NCBI GenBank assembly: GCA_025642065.1
Contig: JAODUP010000349.1
Location: 249,501 to 313,500 of the forward strand
Direction of reading: 5' to 3'
DNA length: 64,000 bases
Source of the DNA: Paralvinella palmiformis
Taxonomy: Eukaryota; Annelida; Polychaeta; Terebellida; Alvinellidae
Part shown: in pieces, positions 52,420-63,832 of the stretch
Layout: each line of letters opens with the position of its first letter
Position numbering within the stretch: position 1 is the first letter of the stretch
The notes under the pieces: model-generated
The model's input: only the letters and a program-made list of their open reading frames with translations
Told to the model about the DNA's origin: nothing
Databases searched by the model: none
Position numbers and translations under genes: made by a program

Positions 52420-55400
52420 CTGTTCCTACCTTGGGCCTGTCAAGATTTTTGTTTTCTATGCCATAGATTTCTTGTAGAAGGTAACACAAACCATCAACCA
52501 TTTGTTTCTGTTTTAGAGCCTTTAAGCTGAAGCCCCCCTCAACCCTCTCTACTACAGCAAAGGTCATGTGTGAGTGACCTATATACTCTGAAAACAAAAT
52601 GACAAACTAATTATTTTTATATTTCAGTTAATCAAAACCTAAATGTTGGCTAAAGTGCAGCTGTGAGAGAGAACTATTTTTGTTTCACACACTGCTTTAA
52701 TGAGTATCAACTAGGCAGTTTTAGATTAAGCTATCTGTGCTAGTATCTCTACTTGATTATATTCAGACACGACACATACATTAGCTAAGGAGTTATTAAA
52801 AACAAGATATAGCCATTGCAAGCCATACAACTGTGCAGCGCAACATCATTTCTTTTTTAAATGATCAATTTACCCATGCATAATTTAGCATTTAAAGCTG
52901 AAATTTATCACCCTTTCCACAATGTGAATGTTAATTGAACACTTTGAAGCTCCATTCCTCACTTAGCCTGTTTAATTTTGTAATTCAGCTACTCAAACCA
53001 ACAACATTAGGTCCATACTAATGACGAAAGATAGCTTGTTATATGCCAAACAACTTACCAATAAACCTCTCCTTGTGTAACAGATAGCAACCATTATATT
53101 TAATTTTATCTAAGTGACTAATAGTAATCAGTAAACATCAGAAGGTGGACGCGACCACTCATTAAACTAAACTACCATTCATTATAGATAAAATATTAGC
53201 TATAAAAGCTGAGCCACTAACCTTCTTCCTCAACAACACACTGTATAACAATAGGAATGACATCCTTGTCAGAATTATACTGCCACTGTAAGAACAACAG
53301 TGATCAGCTTTTTAAGGCAAAATGAACAATAAGGAAAAGACTAGAAATAGATGATGAGGACCAATGAATACATTGATACTTTTTATTTAGGTGCCAGATT
53401 AGAGACTATTACTCTCAGTTCAACATGAATTACTAGCTAATACTAATAGTTATCTAATAGAAGTGAATGATTATTTCGCGAACAAGCTCTATTCTGGAAA
53501 GACAAAAAATAAATTGATAAGCAACATTCCCAGGTTATGCGCTATTGCTTAATCAACAGGAGGGCAGTACAGTTTTATTTAAATCAGATAGGTCCCATCA
53601 TTATTTAATTCATTGCAAAATATAAAGAATATTTCCTTATTATTATTAGCATTGAAAAGAAAAGAAATAAATTATCACCACTTAAACCTCAGTTAAACAA
53701 AACTAAAAATATGACTAACAATTCTTTTCAAACAGATTTATAACTGAACTGGAGGTAAATACAATATAATCTGGCTTGACAAGTCGCATTGGCCAGTAAC
53801 AAATTCGATCAATTTAGGACTCCCGAGAGACCAACATAACTGAAAGTATCAAGTCAAGCCAAGATGCTCAACTACGGTTAAATGGGTATCTCTGTTATTT
53901 AGCAGCCACTCCCATGATAAAGTTAATCAGACACTGGACTCCAAACCTACACGTCTTGGAATTGAATGCCAGCGTTTCGATGGGATATTTCAGGTTTCGA
54001 TATTCTCTAGGCAAGAGCAGCTCCTTGCCCACATATTTCAGGAGTAATCAGTGACACAACATGCATTAAGGGCATCACTCAGTTCATTCTAAACAGCCTT
54101 CTTAGTCTTAATCACTGCCTATGTAAGTATTTATACAAAAACATGACTCTGTAACTTTCCTTAATACTGCAAGTTATGTGAAAAAAATGGTGTCCACATA
54201 AAAGCTAATGATTTATAAGTCTGTGTATAAAATGCTTTATGATTTTTCCATAAAATTATCTTTATTTCTCTGTGTGGGAATTTAAATGTTCACTTGTCAA
54301 AAAGAAATATTAGTGTGAAGAGAACATAATGTTTGGATTTAGACTAGCTTTGATATCTTAACATTTTGTTATTATAAAGACACATAGAATTTGTATATTA
54401 ACATAACAAGTGGTAATGCTGTAATTTAACTGCTGATAAATACTAAAAGGTATCGTACCTCTTCATCTGAAAACTTCTGTGGTTCAATGACATGTGTACT
54501 TTGACAAAATGTTTGATTAGCACCTCGTTTGTAGTGAAATGTCTCAGAGTTCATTAAGGGATCTCTTGGTCGATAACTGGAAAAAAATAATTACCTCATG
54601 TTGCAAATGTGTGAGTAATGTGCTTTTAAATGTAGCACACACACACACTTCATCAGCCAATGAATTTTCAACAAATTATTTAAGGCTTAGGTTACTAAAT
54701 AATTTAAAACTGAGAAATATAACTAAACACAATATTGTGCCCAGTTATTTTAGGTATTTAGGTTTAACAATCTGAACCAAAATACTGCAAGTTTAAATCC
54801 ATGCCAATACTTACACTGCCTGTTTATTGCTAATTTCTTCAGTGGCAAAGTAATATATTGTTATAGCACATTTAACATCTGTGTCAAAAGTAAACTCAAT
54901 GTTGTACTTCTGTGAAATCTCATCAGATTGTGTGATTTGCTCTGAATTACTCTGTGAGGTGACACTCTGACTGTCCGATGTCAAGTCCTGGTCGATACTC
55001 TGTGCTGGAGAAGTGTGACCTTTGCTAGCAGCATCCTCCTCATTCACCCTGAAAACCAAAATCAGATTCATTAACATGTGATATTACCTGAGCAAAGCAA
55101 CATAAAATTACATATATCTACAGTATACTTCATAATCATCTTTGGTTCAATAAAAACTTCCTTAATTTGCTAACTGTTACCATTCACACATATATATAGT
55201 TGCCTTAGTTGTTTACTTAGGATAACACCAGACATCACCAGCTTACAACCTAGTATAATTTAATGTAAGGCCATTGTTTTTTTAATACTTGTTTACAAAC
55301 CCTTCGATTATAGCTGAAACCTGCCACAGGGAGATAAAATAGACTTTTTTATTATTATTATTTTCGCATTGACCCGCCTGAACACCATGCAGAAATGGAT

Positions 55401-58400
55401 TGTTTTTTTCTACACTAAATCAGTCTTCAATCCTAGAATTCTTGTAAACTTAAACTAATTATAACTCCCCCTTCACAGAGGAACACATAAATAGTTCGAA
55501 CTTTGCAGAGATCTACTTAAAATCACCATCAAAAATATTGCCATGATAAGGCTAGTGCCGATAGAAGAATATGTGCACGGTAGCCTTAATATGATGGTAC
55601 TATTTAAAAAAATTAAATCGATCAATATAGGCTATCTTAATACAGAAAACAAAACAAAATATCTTGGAACTGTGATAGATAATTCTTGTTTTATACATTG
55701 AAATGGAAGCAGCTTTCCTCAGAGGATGAGTGGTTCTGATCATCCCTGGGACATAATTGTCAAAAAGGCAAACCCTAGGGAAACATCCCCATTCTCCGGG
55801 GTGATAGTAGTGTTGTTCAAAAATATTTAAAACCCTGATACCAAACTGAAATATCAAGCTCAAGAAAACTAAAATTTAAAGTGGAATGATTACAAGACAA
55901 ATATATCAGTGAGAATTATTTAACAGTGTAATGATAAGATCACATGAACCATGATTGCAATAAATTAAGATTGCAATTACATTGTAAAGTAATCATGATT
56001 ACAATCATGATTACAATGTATTTCACACAAAAATAAAAACGTTGTGTCATTGTTATTCACTCATATGTATTTTACTGATATCAGAACTATAAAAAAAACA
56101 CCTACTTATTAATCAAAGCAAGATGATGATGATTGATGTTTTATAGCCACTTTTGTGCACATGGTAGGCTAAATGGGCCGTAATCAAAGCAAGAATAGTT
56201 TTTTATATACCTCAGCTGTTTGAAGGGATGGTCAGCAAATAGAAGTGATCAGGGTGGAAAAGTATCTCAACTATTGGGGACAATGATGGGATACTGTGAT
56301 ATTTCATCGCAAGCTTTCCCAGGGTAGTATGTTTTCAAAATGACAATATAGAACAAACTCAGAATAAACTGATATTTCAGAGTTCAATAACCACCACTGA
56401 CCAAAGGAGTGAGTGCACAAGTATTCAAAATTTCAAAGTACAGAAGATATAGTAACAGTATTAAGAATTTTTAAAGGTACAGACTATGTATGAAAAGAAA
56501 TTATACAAAAATTATGGAATGTGTCTCCATGTGTGTAGGCAGTGCTTCCTAAATCAAGTCTTCAAAGACTGCTGCCTGTTTCAGAAGATTCAAACAGCAA
56601 TTACCTTTATTGCAATGATTAGTCACTTTATCACTTATATCTTGCAAGTTATGTGTGTTTGTGTTGTAGAAATGTTATGATAATTTTCTGTTTACATAGA
56701 TCACATTAAGCTGGCTGACTTATTACACAGCAGCTTAAATGCATCCATGCTCAGTGTTGGCCCACATAGAGTGGTAACATTATATACACAACTAAGCTAA
56801 ATACCAGCCACCAGGTTTAGATTCGTGCATGACTGTATGAATACACACATGTGTGGATGCCCACATAAAACTGAAAATTGACAGAATAGAATATTCATAA
56901 GGAAATCCGATATGGATTACATATTCTACATGTCATAATGTCAAATATCACAGTTCTGACAAAGCAAAAATAGTAAATGGCTAAAGGTTTAATCAGGAAT
57001 TATATATTTCCGAGAATGGCCCTCTTCATTCCAAAGATTCCTGAAGTAAATTTAGAACTGCCCAATCAGAGACTGGCTGATTTTTTACCCTGGTGACAAG
57101 AATCCAGCTGAACTATTTTCAGTCTTTTTCCAGTGATGAAAGTAGATACAGTTAATAAAATATATTTTTCATACATTCTGTATATACTCACATATAAGTC
57201 ACACTTTTTATTCTCTGAAATCAAAACCAAAATCGAGTGCGACTTATATGCAGGTTAAACTAAAAGGGAAGGTATATTTGGCACAATTTAGGGGGAAAAG
57301 CAATAATATTGTTTTTTAACCTTAATAATGACTATATGAACAATAAAAAAAATTCAGATGTGTTTTCTCTGTTGTCTTTCGAACTGAAACTTAATCATGA
57401 TAACCACCATGATTATTTAATCCGATGCTCTAATTAGTGACGTGATCACAAAGACGTGTCATTACTATCGAAATATGTGAGTGTGTGTAATTGAACAGAA
57501 TGGTAAATGAGGCCATGCAAAGAATGACTATATAGAAGCCACATCAAAAGAAAAAAGATTACAGCAAATACTCTGTTAATTATTCCAAAACTGGCACCTA
57601 AACTACTTCAAACAGCAGGGTGAGTACACATGGTAATCCAGAGAAAACTCATCTTTCTAGAATATCCTGATGTCTGCCATAAATACATTAGAAATTAAAT
57701 AAATTTATATTTGACAGTGGAACCAATGCCAGTTTGATAATATGAAATAGGCATGTGTAGTTTAAATAGGTTTTTTTCATCTGGGAAATCAATATAATTG
57801 TTCCATTTGGTAGGCCACAGTTATAAATAAGTATGTTTTTGAAATGAAGGAACTGCGAATGAAAGATTATTTTGGTGAATAGTAAATCCTGTCCAGAATT
57901 TCGCCTTCAGAGGGGAGTCATTCTTTTCTCGCAATGCTGTTCCCTCTAATCCACTTTTAAAATGTGAAAAACAGATAACAGTATTTGAATTTTATTGAAC
58001 ATCATACCACAATGGCAACCAACAAGGATTTTAATAGAATAAACCACTATAAATCACCACTCCCGATGACTATTATTACAAATGAGTACTTAAAAAGCTA
58101 GCCACCTTCTGATAGGTCTGCTTATTTGCGGAGGACTGCCAATCTCTATGAAAAGGACCATTGTTTTAGTAGTACATATATCAATGCTTAGTCAGTGAAA
58201 CACCTACTTCACAAACTTTAAGGATTCCTTTCTTATGTTTACTAGACTCTTCAGTGTTTTGGTAGGCTCATGAGCCTGAGGTGCAGGATAAGGAAACTGG
58301 AAGAAAAGCAGAACAAAAACATGAACACAGATATTCCACAGACAACCCGCACTGCAAGATTAATAAAGGTATACAGGATTTATGACGGTTCCACAAATTA

Positions 58401-59271
58401 TAATATGAAACCATATTGAGGAATGATATGATTGCATTTTCTACTTGTTCACATAGCTGGACCACATCTAGCAATGGCATTGAGGAAGTGAATGAGTAGT
58501 TTGTCTTAGTGCTCATCACTCCTTGGACCTACGGCTGAGGGGGCCACACTCTAAAGAAACATCCAACAAATGCACACATAACTTAATTGGATTTGAACAC
58601 TGATCTGAAGATTAGCTGCACATTGCTCTAGTTTATATACTATATTAGAAGCACCTGAAACATGTGGTTTTCAGGTCCAAGCATTAAGATACAGGTGTAA
58701 ACTGAAACTATGGAGAAATTAAAACCAAAAATCCTTTCTCCAAGATCTCTCCAGGTTCTAATAAGTGATTAAAGTGCCACTAAAAAAAACTGATTAATGC
58801 ATATATCATAAGTGTCATAAAATTCAACTGAGAAAGTCATGATGTTTTAAAAGAGGCATTGATTATCTACCCGGAATGCATTCATTTCTTTCACAAACTA
58901 ATATGTGGACCAGCTCGTGACTATGATGTTAATTTTCTTATATTAGAGACTTGTTAATGCTATTACAGCGTAAACAAGGTTCTCTAGTTTTGGAACTGAG
59001 TCAGTGATGCTTCATCTTCACGTATTCTAAATACTGACATAATATGTTGATCCAAATAATCACTGTCCAGCTAAACAAAACATAGACGAAATCTCCTAGA
59101 AATCAGAAGCAACTAATGCATTACTGGTTAAATCAAGCAGACTTTTACTTACTGGTATGGGTCGGTTACCAAGGAAATTCAGGTCCTGATTTTCCCCAAA
59201 AAGATAAGATTCTGGTTGAGTAGTCTCAAATCTGTCACCACCCATAATAAAATGGCTGCCAAAATAGCACC
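42887..59271 (-). CDS. MGRN1: MGRN1/RNF157-type RING E3 ubiquitin ligase, missing only its first coding exon
   Basis: Exons in transcript order: 59271-59153, 58296-58208, 55048-54815, 54576-54459, 53285-53222, 52587-52430, 52259-52035, 51655-51508, 48962-48884, 48712-48515, 48156-48054, 44438-44342, 43477-43427, 43167-42887. All splice borders and phases agree; 1964 nt gives 653 residues plus TGA. The N-terminal part carries the conserved pre-RING domain: SHFIMGGDRFET, SYLFGENQDLNFLG, TKTLKSLVNIRKESL, IEFTFDTD...AITIYY, YKRGANQ, VEEEEYIGHSHM, YLLQEIYGIENKN. The RING follows at about residues 270-312, CVIC ... PCRHLCLCNGC ... CPIC, then FRALLQIRAMRKK and IPPGYEAVSLLEALNG. In vertebrates these ligases ubiquitinate TSG101 and melanocortin receptors (MGRN1) or act in neurons (RNF157). 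A single invertebrate gene probably represents the pre-duplication ancestor, so the symbol is provisional. The usual first exon (MG..SRR...) was not found up to 64000. The long tail is nearer RNF157 than MGRN1 in length. Confidence 0.95.
43314..43347. repeat. (GT)n microsatellite
   Basis: A pure run of about 17 GT units in the short MGRN1 intron 43168-43426, about 80 bases from the next exon. Confidence 0.95.
43816..43900. mobile_element. GTTCCCA-terminus element, truncated copy
   Basis: 'ggttcccacagccaaag' is the inverted form of the right end of the 5252-5700 element and leads into 'acatttccagg'. The other end is missing. It lies in an MGRN1 intron. Confidence 0.5.
45405..47345 (-). mobile_element. 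Decayed EN+RT LINE (RTE/CFDP2-like), split by a SINE
   Basis: Read on the minus strand, in shifting frames. Endonuclease: YGYCGVGVVMSE-like text near 47310, a SGYMPQVG-like segment near 47165, then after the SINE VVLGGDLSGH and YEGVHGGFGF (46900-46800). RT: YADDLLLVAGG near 46000, followed by KKGKEEKGLTVNISKTMVM. C-terminus: WTEMRILRWMCGVSLRDKM near 45690 and QDRVKWRQQL near 45460. Stops and frameshifts abound, so it is inactive. It is in the MGRN1 intron 44439-48053 in the same orientation as the gene. Confidence 0.85.
46932..47115 (+). mobile_element. SINE family A, full length, inserted in the LINE
   Basis: tRNA-like head with A box 'tggtctatcggtagcg' and B box 'gttcgaatctc'; tail 'catgtgcacaaaagtggcc' then 'aaaacaccaatca'. 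It is flanked by gtctaccgagt (46921-46931) and gtctaccaaat (47116-47126), a target-site duplication matching at 9 of 11. It interrupts the LINE endonuclease domain and so is younger than that LINE. Confidence 0.85.
47365..47700 (+). mobile_element. tRNA-derived SINE (family F)
   Basis: A box 'tagttagagcgtaggact', B box 'ggttcgaggctc', a central body, and a 3' end 'gctatataaatgtcatg' followed by (ATT)n. The 3' end resembles the L2/CR1-type LINE tails that many SINEs borrow. It lies just upstream (in LINE sense) of the 45405-47345 LINE. Confidence 0.8.
49203..49535. repeat. Long compound (TG)n/(TA)n microsatellite
   Basis: About 330 bases of alternating purine-pyrimidine sequence, with TA blocks separated by TGTG and TATG, in the MGRN1 intron 48963-51507. 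Such tracts are unstable and can adopt cruciform or Z-form. Any reading frame through it (VCVYVC, IYIYIY) is an artefact. Confidence 0.95.
49891..50080 (-). mobile_element. SINE family A, full-length antisense copy
   Basis: Reverse complement of the 46932-47115 element from the tRNA-like head (50080, 'ggggcacctccgtgg') to the tail ('catcaatcat'). The middle includes 'ttgactttgcttcattatc', which was lost or changed in other copies. It lies in an MGRN1 intron. Confidence 0.85.
51112..51147 (-). other. MGRN1: Candidate 36-nt cassette exon of MGRN1
   Basis: On the minus strand the stretch lies between 'aacataag' and 'gtaagc' and fits the phase-1/phase-1 gap between exons 51655-51508 and 48962-48884. 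It adds 12 codons reading ENPELDRLLAE without a stop. The donor is good, but the acceptor has a weak pyrimidine tract, as expected of a regulated exon. Mammalian MGRN1 has alternatively spliced small exons after the RING, so this is plausible. It is not needed for an open frame. Confidence 0.5.
51508..51535 (-). other. MGRN1: Two alternative donors 27 nt apart in an MGRN1 exon
   Basis: The exon starting at 51655 can end at 51535 (before 'gtacaa') or at 51508 (before 'gtatgt'). Both leave phase 1 and both join in frame to the next exon, so the choice adds or removes nine residues (GTTRNSYPD). The distal donor is the better match to consensus and is used in the gene model. Confidence 0.5.
52391..52419. 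repeat. (CA)n microsatellite next to an MGRN1 splice donor
   Basis: On the minus strand this is a GT run that starts ten bases inside the 170-nt intron 52260-52429, directly after the exon ending at 52430. It separates the pre-RING exon from the RING exon. Confidence 0.9.
56123..56180 (-). mobile_element. 58-bp SINE family A tail with perfect target duplication
   Basis: The antisense tail only ('cggcccatttagcctacc' on the minus strand to 'atcatcatc') is flanked by perfect 13-bp copies of TAATCAAAGCAAG at 56110-56122 and 56181-56193. It is a severely 5'-truncated insertion in the MGRN1 intron 55049-58207. Confidence 0.9.
57191..57250. repeat. Small hairpin repeat
   Basis: CATATAAGTCACAC (57191-57204) pairs with GTGCGACTTATATG (57237-57250) at 13 of 14 positions, with a 32-base loop. 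The 'gcgacttatatgcaggt' wording resembles dispersed MITE-like repeats of other animals. Confidence 0.6.
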
Positions 59272-60099
59272 CTGAAAGTAAGAATATATTTTAACTATAT
59301 CAGTATAACTATATCAATATGTTTGAAGGAGCATGACCATTATAACCATTTTGTTTGATATCGTGTCTACCAAGCTCATTAGACCCACAACTCTACACCC
59401 TTTCAGCATCATGATCCAGGGCTGCCCCAACTATTTTTAAACAACAAAGCTAATAGTAACAATAATAACTAACTTCTATAGCGCCAATCTCCCCCCAAAA
59501 TCGATCAAGCTCAGTGGCACACTTAGTATAGAGGTTGGGCAATCTCATAATCAAGGTACGATGCAAAATTCAGCAGTAAATGATCAGATCCAGTTCATGA
59601 CAGAACACCAGTAACTACTAGAGCCCTAGGACAAAATTTAATGAATCAAATAATTTTTCTCAAACTGTCAAGATTATTTTCTTAATAGATTAATTTATTT
59701 TGTTTCACATAATAAAACATATAATTTAAAATAGCATAAATAAAGGGTTGTAGTTAAGGTTGTAAATGTACAATAATTTTGAACATAGGTCTGATTGTTA
59801 TTCTTTATTAACAGTAATCAAGGTTACTTTATTAATTGTATTTAGAACGCATTATAATAGCAGAGACTAGTGTGGATGTACTGATCACAGAGCTATTAAA
59901 TATGTGTTAGATTAATTATCTTTAAAAACAGACATAGCCATTGGGACCTGTAAAATTATATGAATTTATGATGGGTATTAATTTAATAATATCAAGCACA
60001 TCTAATCAACCTCACCTACAATTGGGTAGTTCTCTTTGATCATGTCAGTGTTGCTTCTAGCATCTAGCCAATGTGGGGGGGAGCACCCTGATAGGTTTT

Positions 60100-60395
60100 A
60101 AGGAATATTTGAACTGAAAATTATGATATTTGCATCCTATTTGAAGTATTTATACACATAGTTTTACAGTGTAAACATAATTAAATGTATGTATATCACT
60201 TACTTAATTATATCTGTAACAAGAAAAAACAAGACTACAGAAATGCTTCAAAATTTTATTGATGAGACCTGTTTTTATAAATTTATATATTCTACGGGAT
60301 TTCTTCTCCTTCCACATATTTATAGCTAATTCATAGTCAAAGTCAGCCACAGAACATTTTGATGTTTTAATTGTCATCAACATATTGAGGTATTT
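60100..60395. repeat. Composite repeat, copy 2 (inverted relative to 13733-14015)
   Basis: Reverse complement of the WDR90 intron-19 element. Followed, after about 1 kb of other sequence, by the matching unit at 61447-61560. It lies in MGRN1 intron or upstream sequence. Confidence 0.7.
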
Positions 60396-61446
60396 CTTTT
60401 AATTTATTACAACGGGTTGTCTTGATGGGGTTTTGGGAACTAAACCCACACTCGCATTCAGCAGTCTGGTATGCAGGACCAGAAAATATATCTACATCTC
60501 ACTAGCCCCCAGGGCTACTGAAATTGAAATCCACTAGCCCAACCAAATTTCTTATAGCCCAACAAAACATTACCATTACTAACTGTAATTTTTTACTAGT
60601 CAGAACAAAACTATGCTGGAATTGCTGGAGAACACCAGATTATACATTTGTGTAATAAATCCAATAATTGTGTTTGTGGTTTTATTGATCCACACTCTAA
60701 CACAATACAAGTATACAATAATCAACATAGTTCTCCCAGTAATAAGTTATCAGTGATGTCCATATTCTGGCCAGGAATTTTCTTATTTGCCTGTTCACAT
60801 GACAACCACCATTACCAGATAACAGCCACTTATCAGCAATAGGCCTGGAAGAAATTCTTTGGTAGTGGGCCATCACATGCAATAAGCATGAAATCACATA
60901 GATTTCCCTGGCCAAGGAAATTCCTCAACATAGAGGAGAACTGCTTCTCACACTCAGCAGTGAATGGAAAGAAGATCAAGGAAGAAACACAATTATTAAG
61001 TTACCAAAAAACTGCATATCATTCCTTCAGCAAAATATGAATACAGTTAATATGACAAAATGCAAAAAGCACAGTGATCAAAGAAATAAACAGGAAAAGA
61101 ACAGAGAAATCCGCCATATAAACAAAACCATGTGCTTTTATTTACTATAAACAAAGACAACTGGCCAATCAGGAGAGTATTTGAGTCACATGACCATCAT
61201 AATGCAAAATGGACGTTTACCAGCCAATATCACCAGGCTACAAAAATCTCTCCCATCCTTCAAGCATGATTTTATATTCAGAAAATATTTATAAATATGA
61301 CATTTGAAATGGCTACAGCAGTAGATTATGGCATTATTTCAGATCAGGAATCTAGCGGATGATAAATATTTGGCATTTATCACGACCCATTTTCTGCTGA
61401 TAATGGTATACCATTACCAATGGTAAGGCATTATTAAAACTAATGT

Positions 61447-61560
61447 GATGGGGAGACTGATAATTCGCGCAACACTTACAATATTGCATCATAGGATTTT
61501 ATTAGGCACCAAGTGGTACCCAGGTATTTTTTGCGCGAATCCCGCAAAAACGTATCTAAC
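61447..61560 (+). repeat. 'cccgcaaaaa' repeat, copy 2
   Basis: Matches the reverse of 13470-13630, including 'gcgcaacacttacaatattg' and 'aatcccgcaaaaacg'. A third, more diverged copy begins at 61976. Confidence 0.6.
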
Positions 61561-61975
61561 AAGCAACATTGATATCTAATCTTCCAAAAATGAACAAAAA
61601 CACAAATTATAAAGAAGGGCCTTCATATAATCCACTATTTGTAAATGGTTCAAGACCACTAAGGTGAAATTGAACTATATATGACCTATATGAACTATAT
61701 ATCACCAGAAGCCTTGTTCTGATTCTTCATGTAAATTATACGTAAATTTTGGAACAAATCATCATCATTGCAGTGTACTAGAATACGATTCACCTATGTT
61801 GATACTTCGCACAAACTGTGATTGGATCTGACAGAGTCCCCATAGCCTTGATCTGGGTGTACTCATGGATTAAGAAAGGCCTATTGTCCAATCATGATGC
61901 TCCTACCAAAACTCGGGGTTATCCCTCTAAACCGGACTTTGTACTGCCTAGGAACTGTTCACACAAAATATTAAT

Positions 61976-62105
61976 AGTGATGGGGAGACCATTAAGGTGC
62001 ACAACACATACAATATTGCACCATGGGGTTTTATTCTGCGCCATATGGGGAGGAGGGATATTTTAATTTTGCACCATACGTTAAAATATCGCGGGAATTC
62101 CTAGC
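61976..62105 (+). repeat. 'cccgcaaaaa' repeat, copy 3
   Basis: 'gatggggagaccattaagg', 'cacatacaatattgcacc' and 'aatatcgcgggaattc' follow the order of the other two copies. It contains a 'ggggaggaggga' run in the middle. Confidence 0.5.
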
Positions 62106-63249
62106 AGCAACAGTCATGTTATGGGGTGGGGAATTCAGAATGAATATATTATTATTAATATTAAACTTAGTTGGTAAGCATACACAGTGGATGCTTAAGA
62201 TGGTACTGGCCAATAGACTGATCCAGGCAAAATGCCTTGCATCAGTTACCAACTACTGTCTTGGGTTAGAAACAGCTATGGAGCCTACTGTTAATACTAT
62301 ATATATATATATATATAGGGGATGGCAACTTTTCACTAACTGTAAATCTTTCAGCAAATTATTTCATATTACACAGAGACTGAGACTAGTATTTCAGCTG
62401 AACGATTGTGTCTTTCTAAAGGATTTAACACAGTATTTATCAGGATATAACCCAATGATTGAGTGGACAAATCTTTCCAGATGAATGACAGAGCTTCATT
62501 ATTCACGTTGACCTGTCTAGGATTTTTTTAAGCATAGGTTTCAATGGATTAAATAAATGATTTTAAAATTAAACTTTTAGCTGAATATAAACTGACTTGA
62601 ATGAATATTTTTTAATAGTTACTGTAGATATAAAGGGCAATTTGCAAGTTTTGGAAATATTATTTTTGCTTGTATCTGGGAACCAATCATATATGTATCA
62701 CCTGTATACTATTAAATAATTTGTTTTATTACATTAGAGTATTAATTAACACCCTTGACATTTACATGTAGAAAATAAAACAGTTCACTTTCAACACAAT
62801 GACAAGATATCATGCATAAATATCAATGTTACAATAATAGGAATCTCCCATTGAATTATAATCTATGTGATCATTGATTTTTATCCATTCATATCGTGGC
62901 AAGGGTTCTACAAAAATAAACTTGAACTAGACAGGCCGTTCCACATTGACAGCTATGCAAATCTTGCTGAACGTTACTTAGTTTAGTGTTATATACCTAT
63001 CTATTGGATGAAGTCTATGCCATTGCTATTAAATGCAAAATTATGATCTGGAAATCACATGCCCTTAATGGAATATAAATAAAATCCAAATATAGCTGGT
63101 AAGTAACCTACATACAACTTTTCGGTAAGAAGTTTATCGGTGACTACACAGATAAATCGCAATGCAACACAGTGATTCTTAGGCTTCTAACCCGAGACCG
63201 TAGTGTGAAATTCAACCGCACAGTGGCGCCAAGGTTAAATGGATCAGTC

Positions 63250-63512
63250 TATTGAAATTGATAAATTTGGAATTGAAGTTTGCTACAAAAAAAATTAATG
63301 CACAAATTAATTTACATTTCATTTTTTAATTCACAAATATTTCTTCTATGACAATCCTACTTGGAATATAAACTACTCAGAGTAGATATTCAGAGTACTT
63401 ACTCCAATCAATGATTGGAGTAAGTAAAAAATGGAATAGGAATTTATATATTTGGAATTGACAAATATGATGTTGAATTGACCAAATGGAATTTAGTGGA
63501 ATTGACCCCAAG
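63250..63512 (-). repeat. 'caattcc' TIR element, partial copy
   Basis: Its right end 'gtggaattgaccccaagtc' and interior ('ggaatataaact', 'agtacttactcc') are the reverse of 33089-33340. It is followed at once by a SINE family A 3' fragment (63519-63622). Confidence 0.6.
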
Positions 63513-63518
63513 TCTGGT

Positions 63519-63622
63519 TTGATGGGTGTTTCAGCTTTCACTTTGCCTCATTACTTTTGAAGGTCACTTGGCCCATTTATCCTATTTTGTGAACAAATCA
63601 GCTGTAAAACATCAAACATCTA
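63519..63622 (+). repeat. SINE family A, 3' fragment
   Basis: 'gaaggtcacttggcccattt' then 'gctgtaaaacatcaaacatc' matches the 3' half of the full-length copy at 46932-47115, with an altered tail. Confidence 0.65.
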
Positions 63623-63832
63623 AAGCTACATGAATTTACATGCAAAAGCATGGTTTATATGTTTTACTTACATTTAGCAAAAGTTCCCTAGGTATCAAGT
63701 CACCATTATTAAATTTATTCTTGAATAAAAATTAAACTGCTACAAGAACTTGTAGATCGATATAGTTCTATGAACCCCTCAAAACGAAAATTTACAAACA
63801 ATTAGTGAATTACACTTCTGGTTCCATGCTAC

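Noticed and set aside
62023..62484. 153-codon plus-strand frame
   Set aside because: Begins in a dispersed repeat and runs through a TA microsatellite; no family resemblance and no transcript features.
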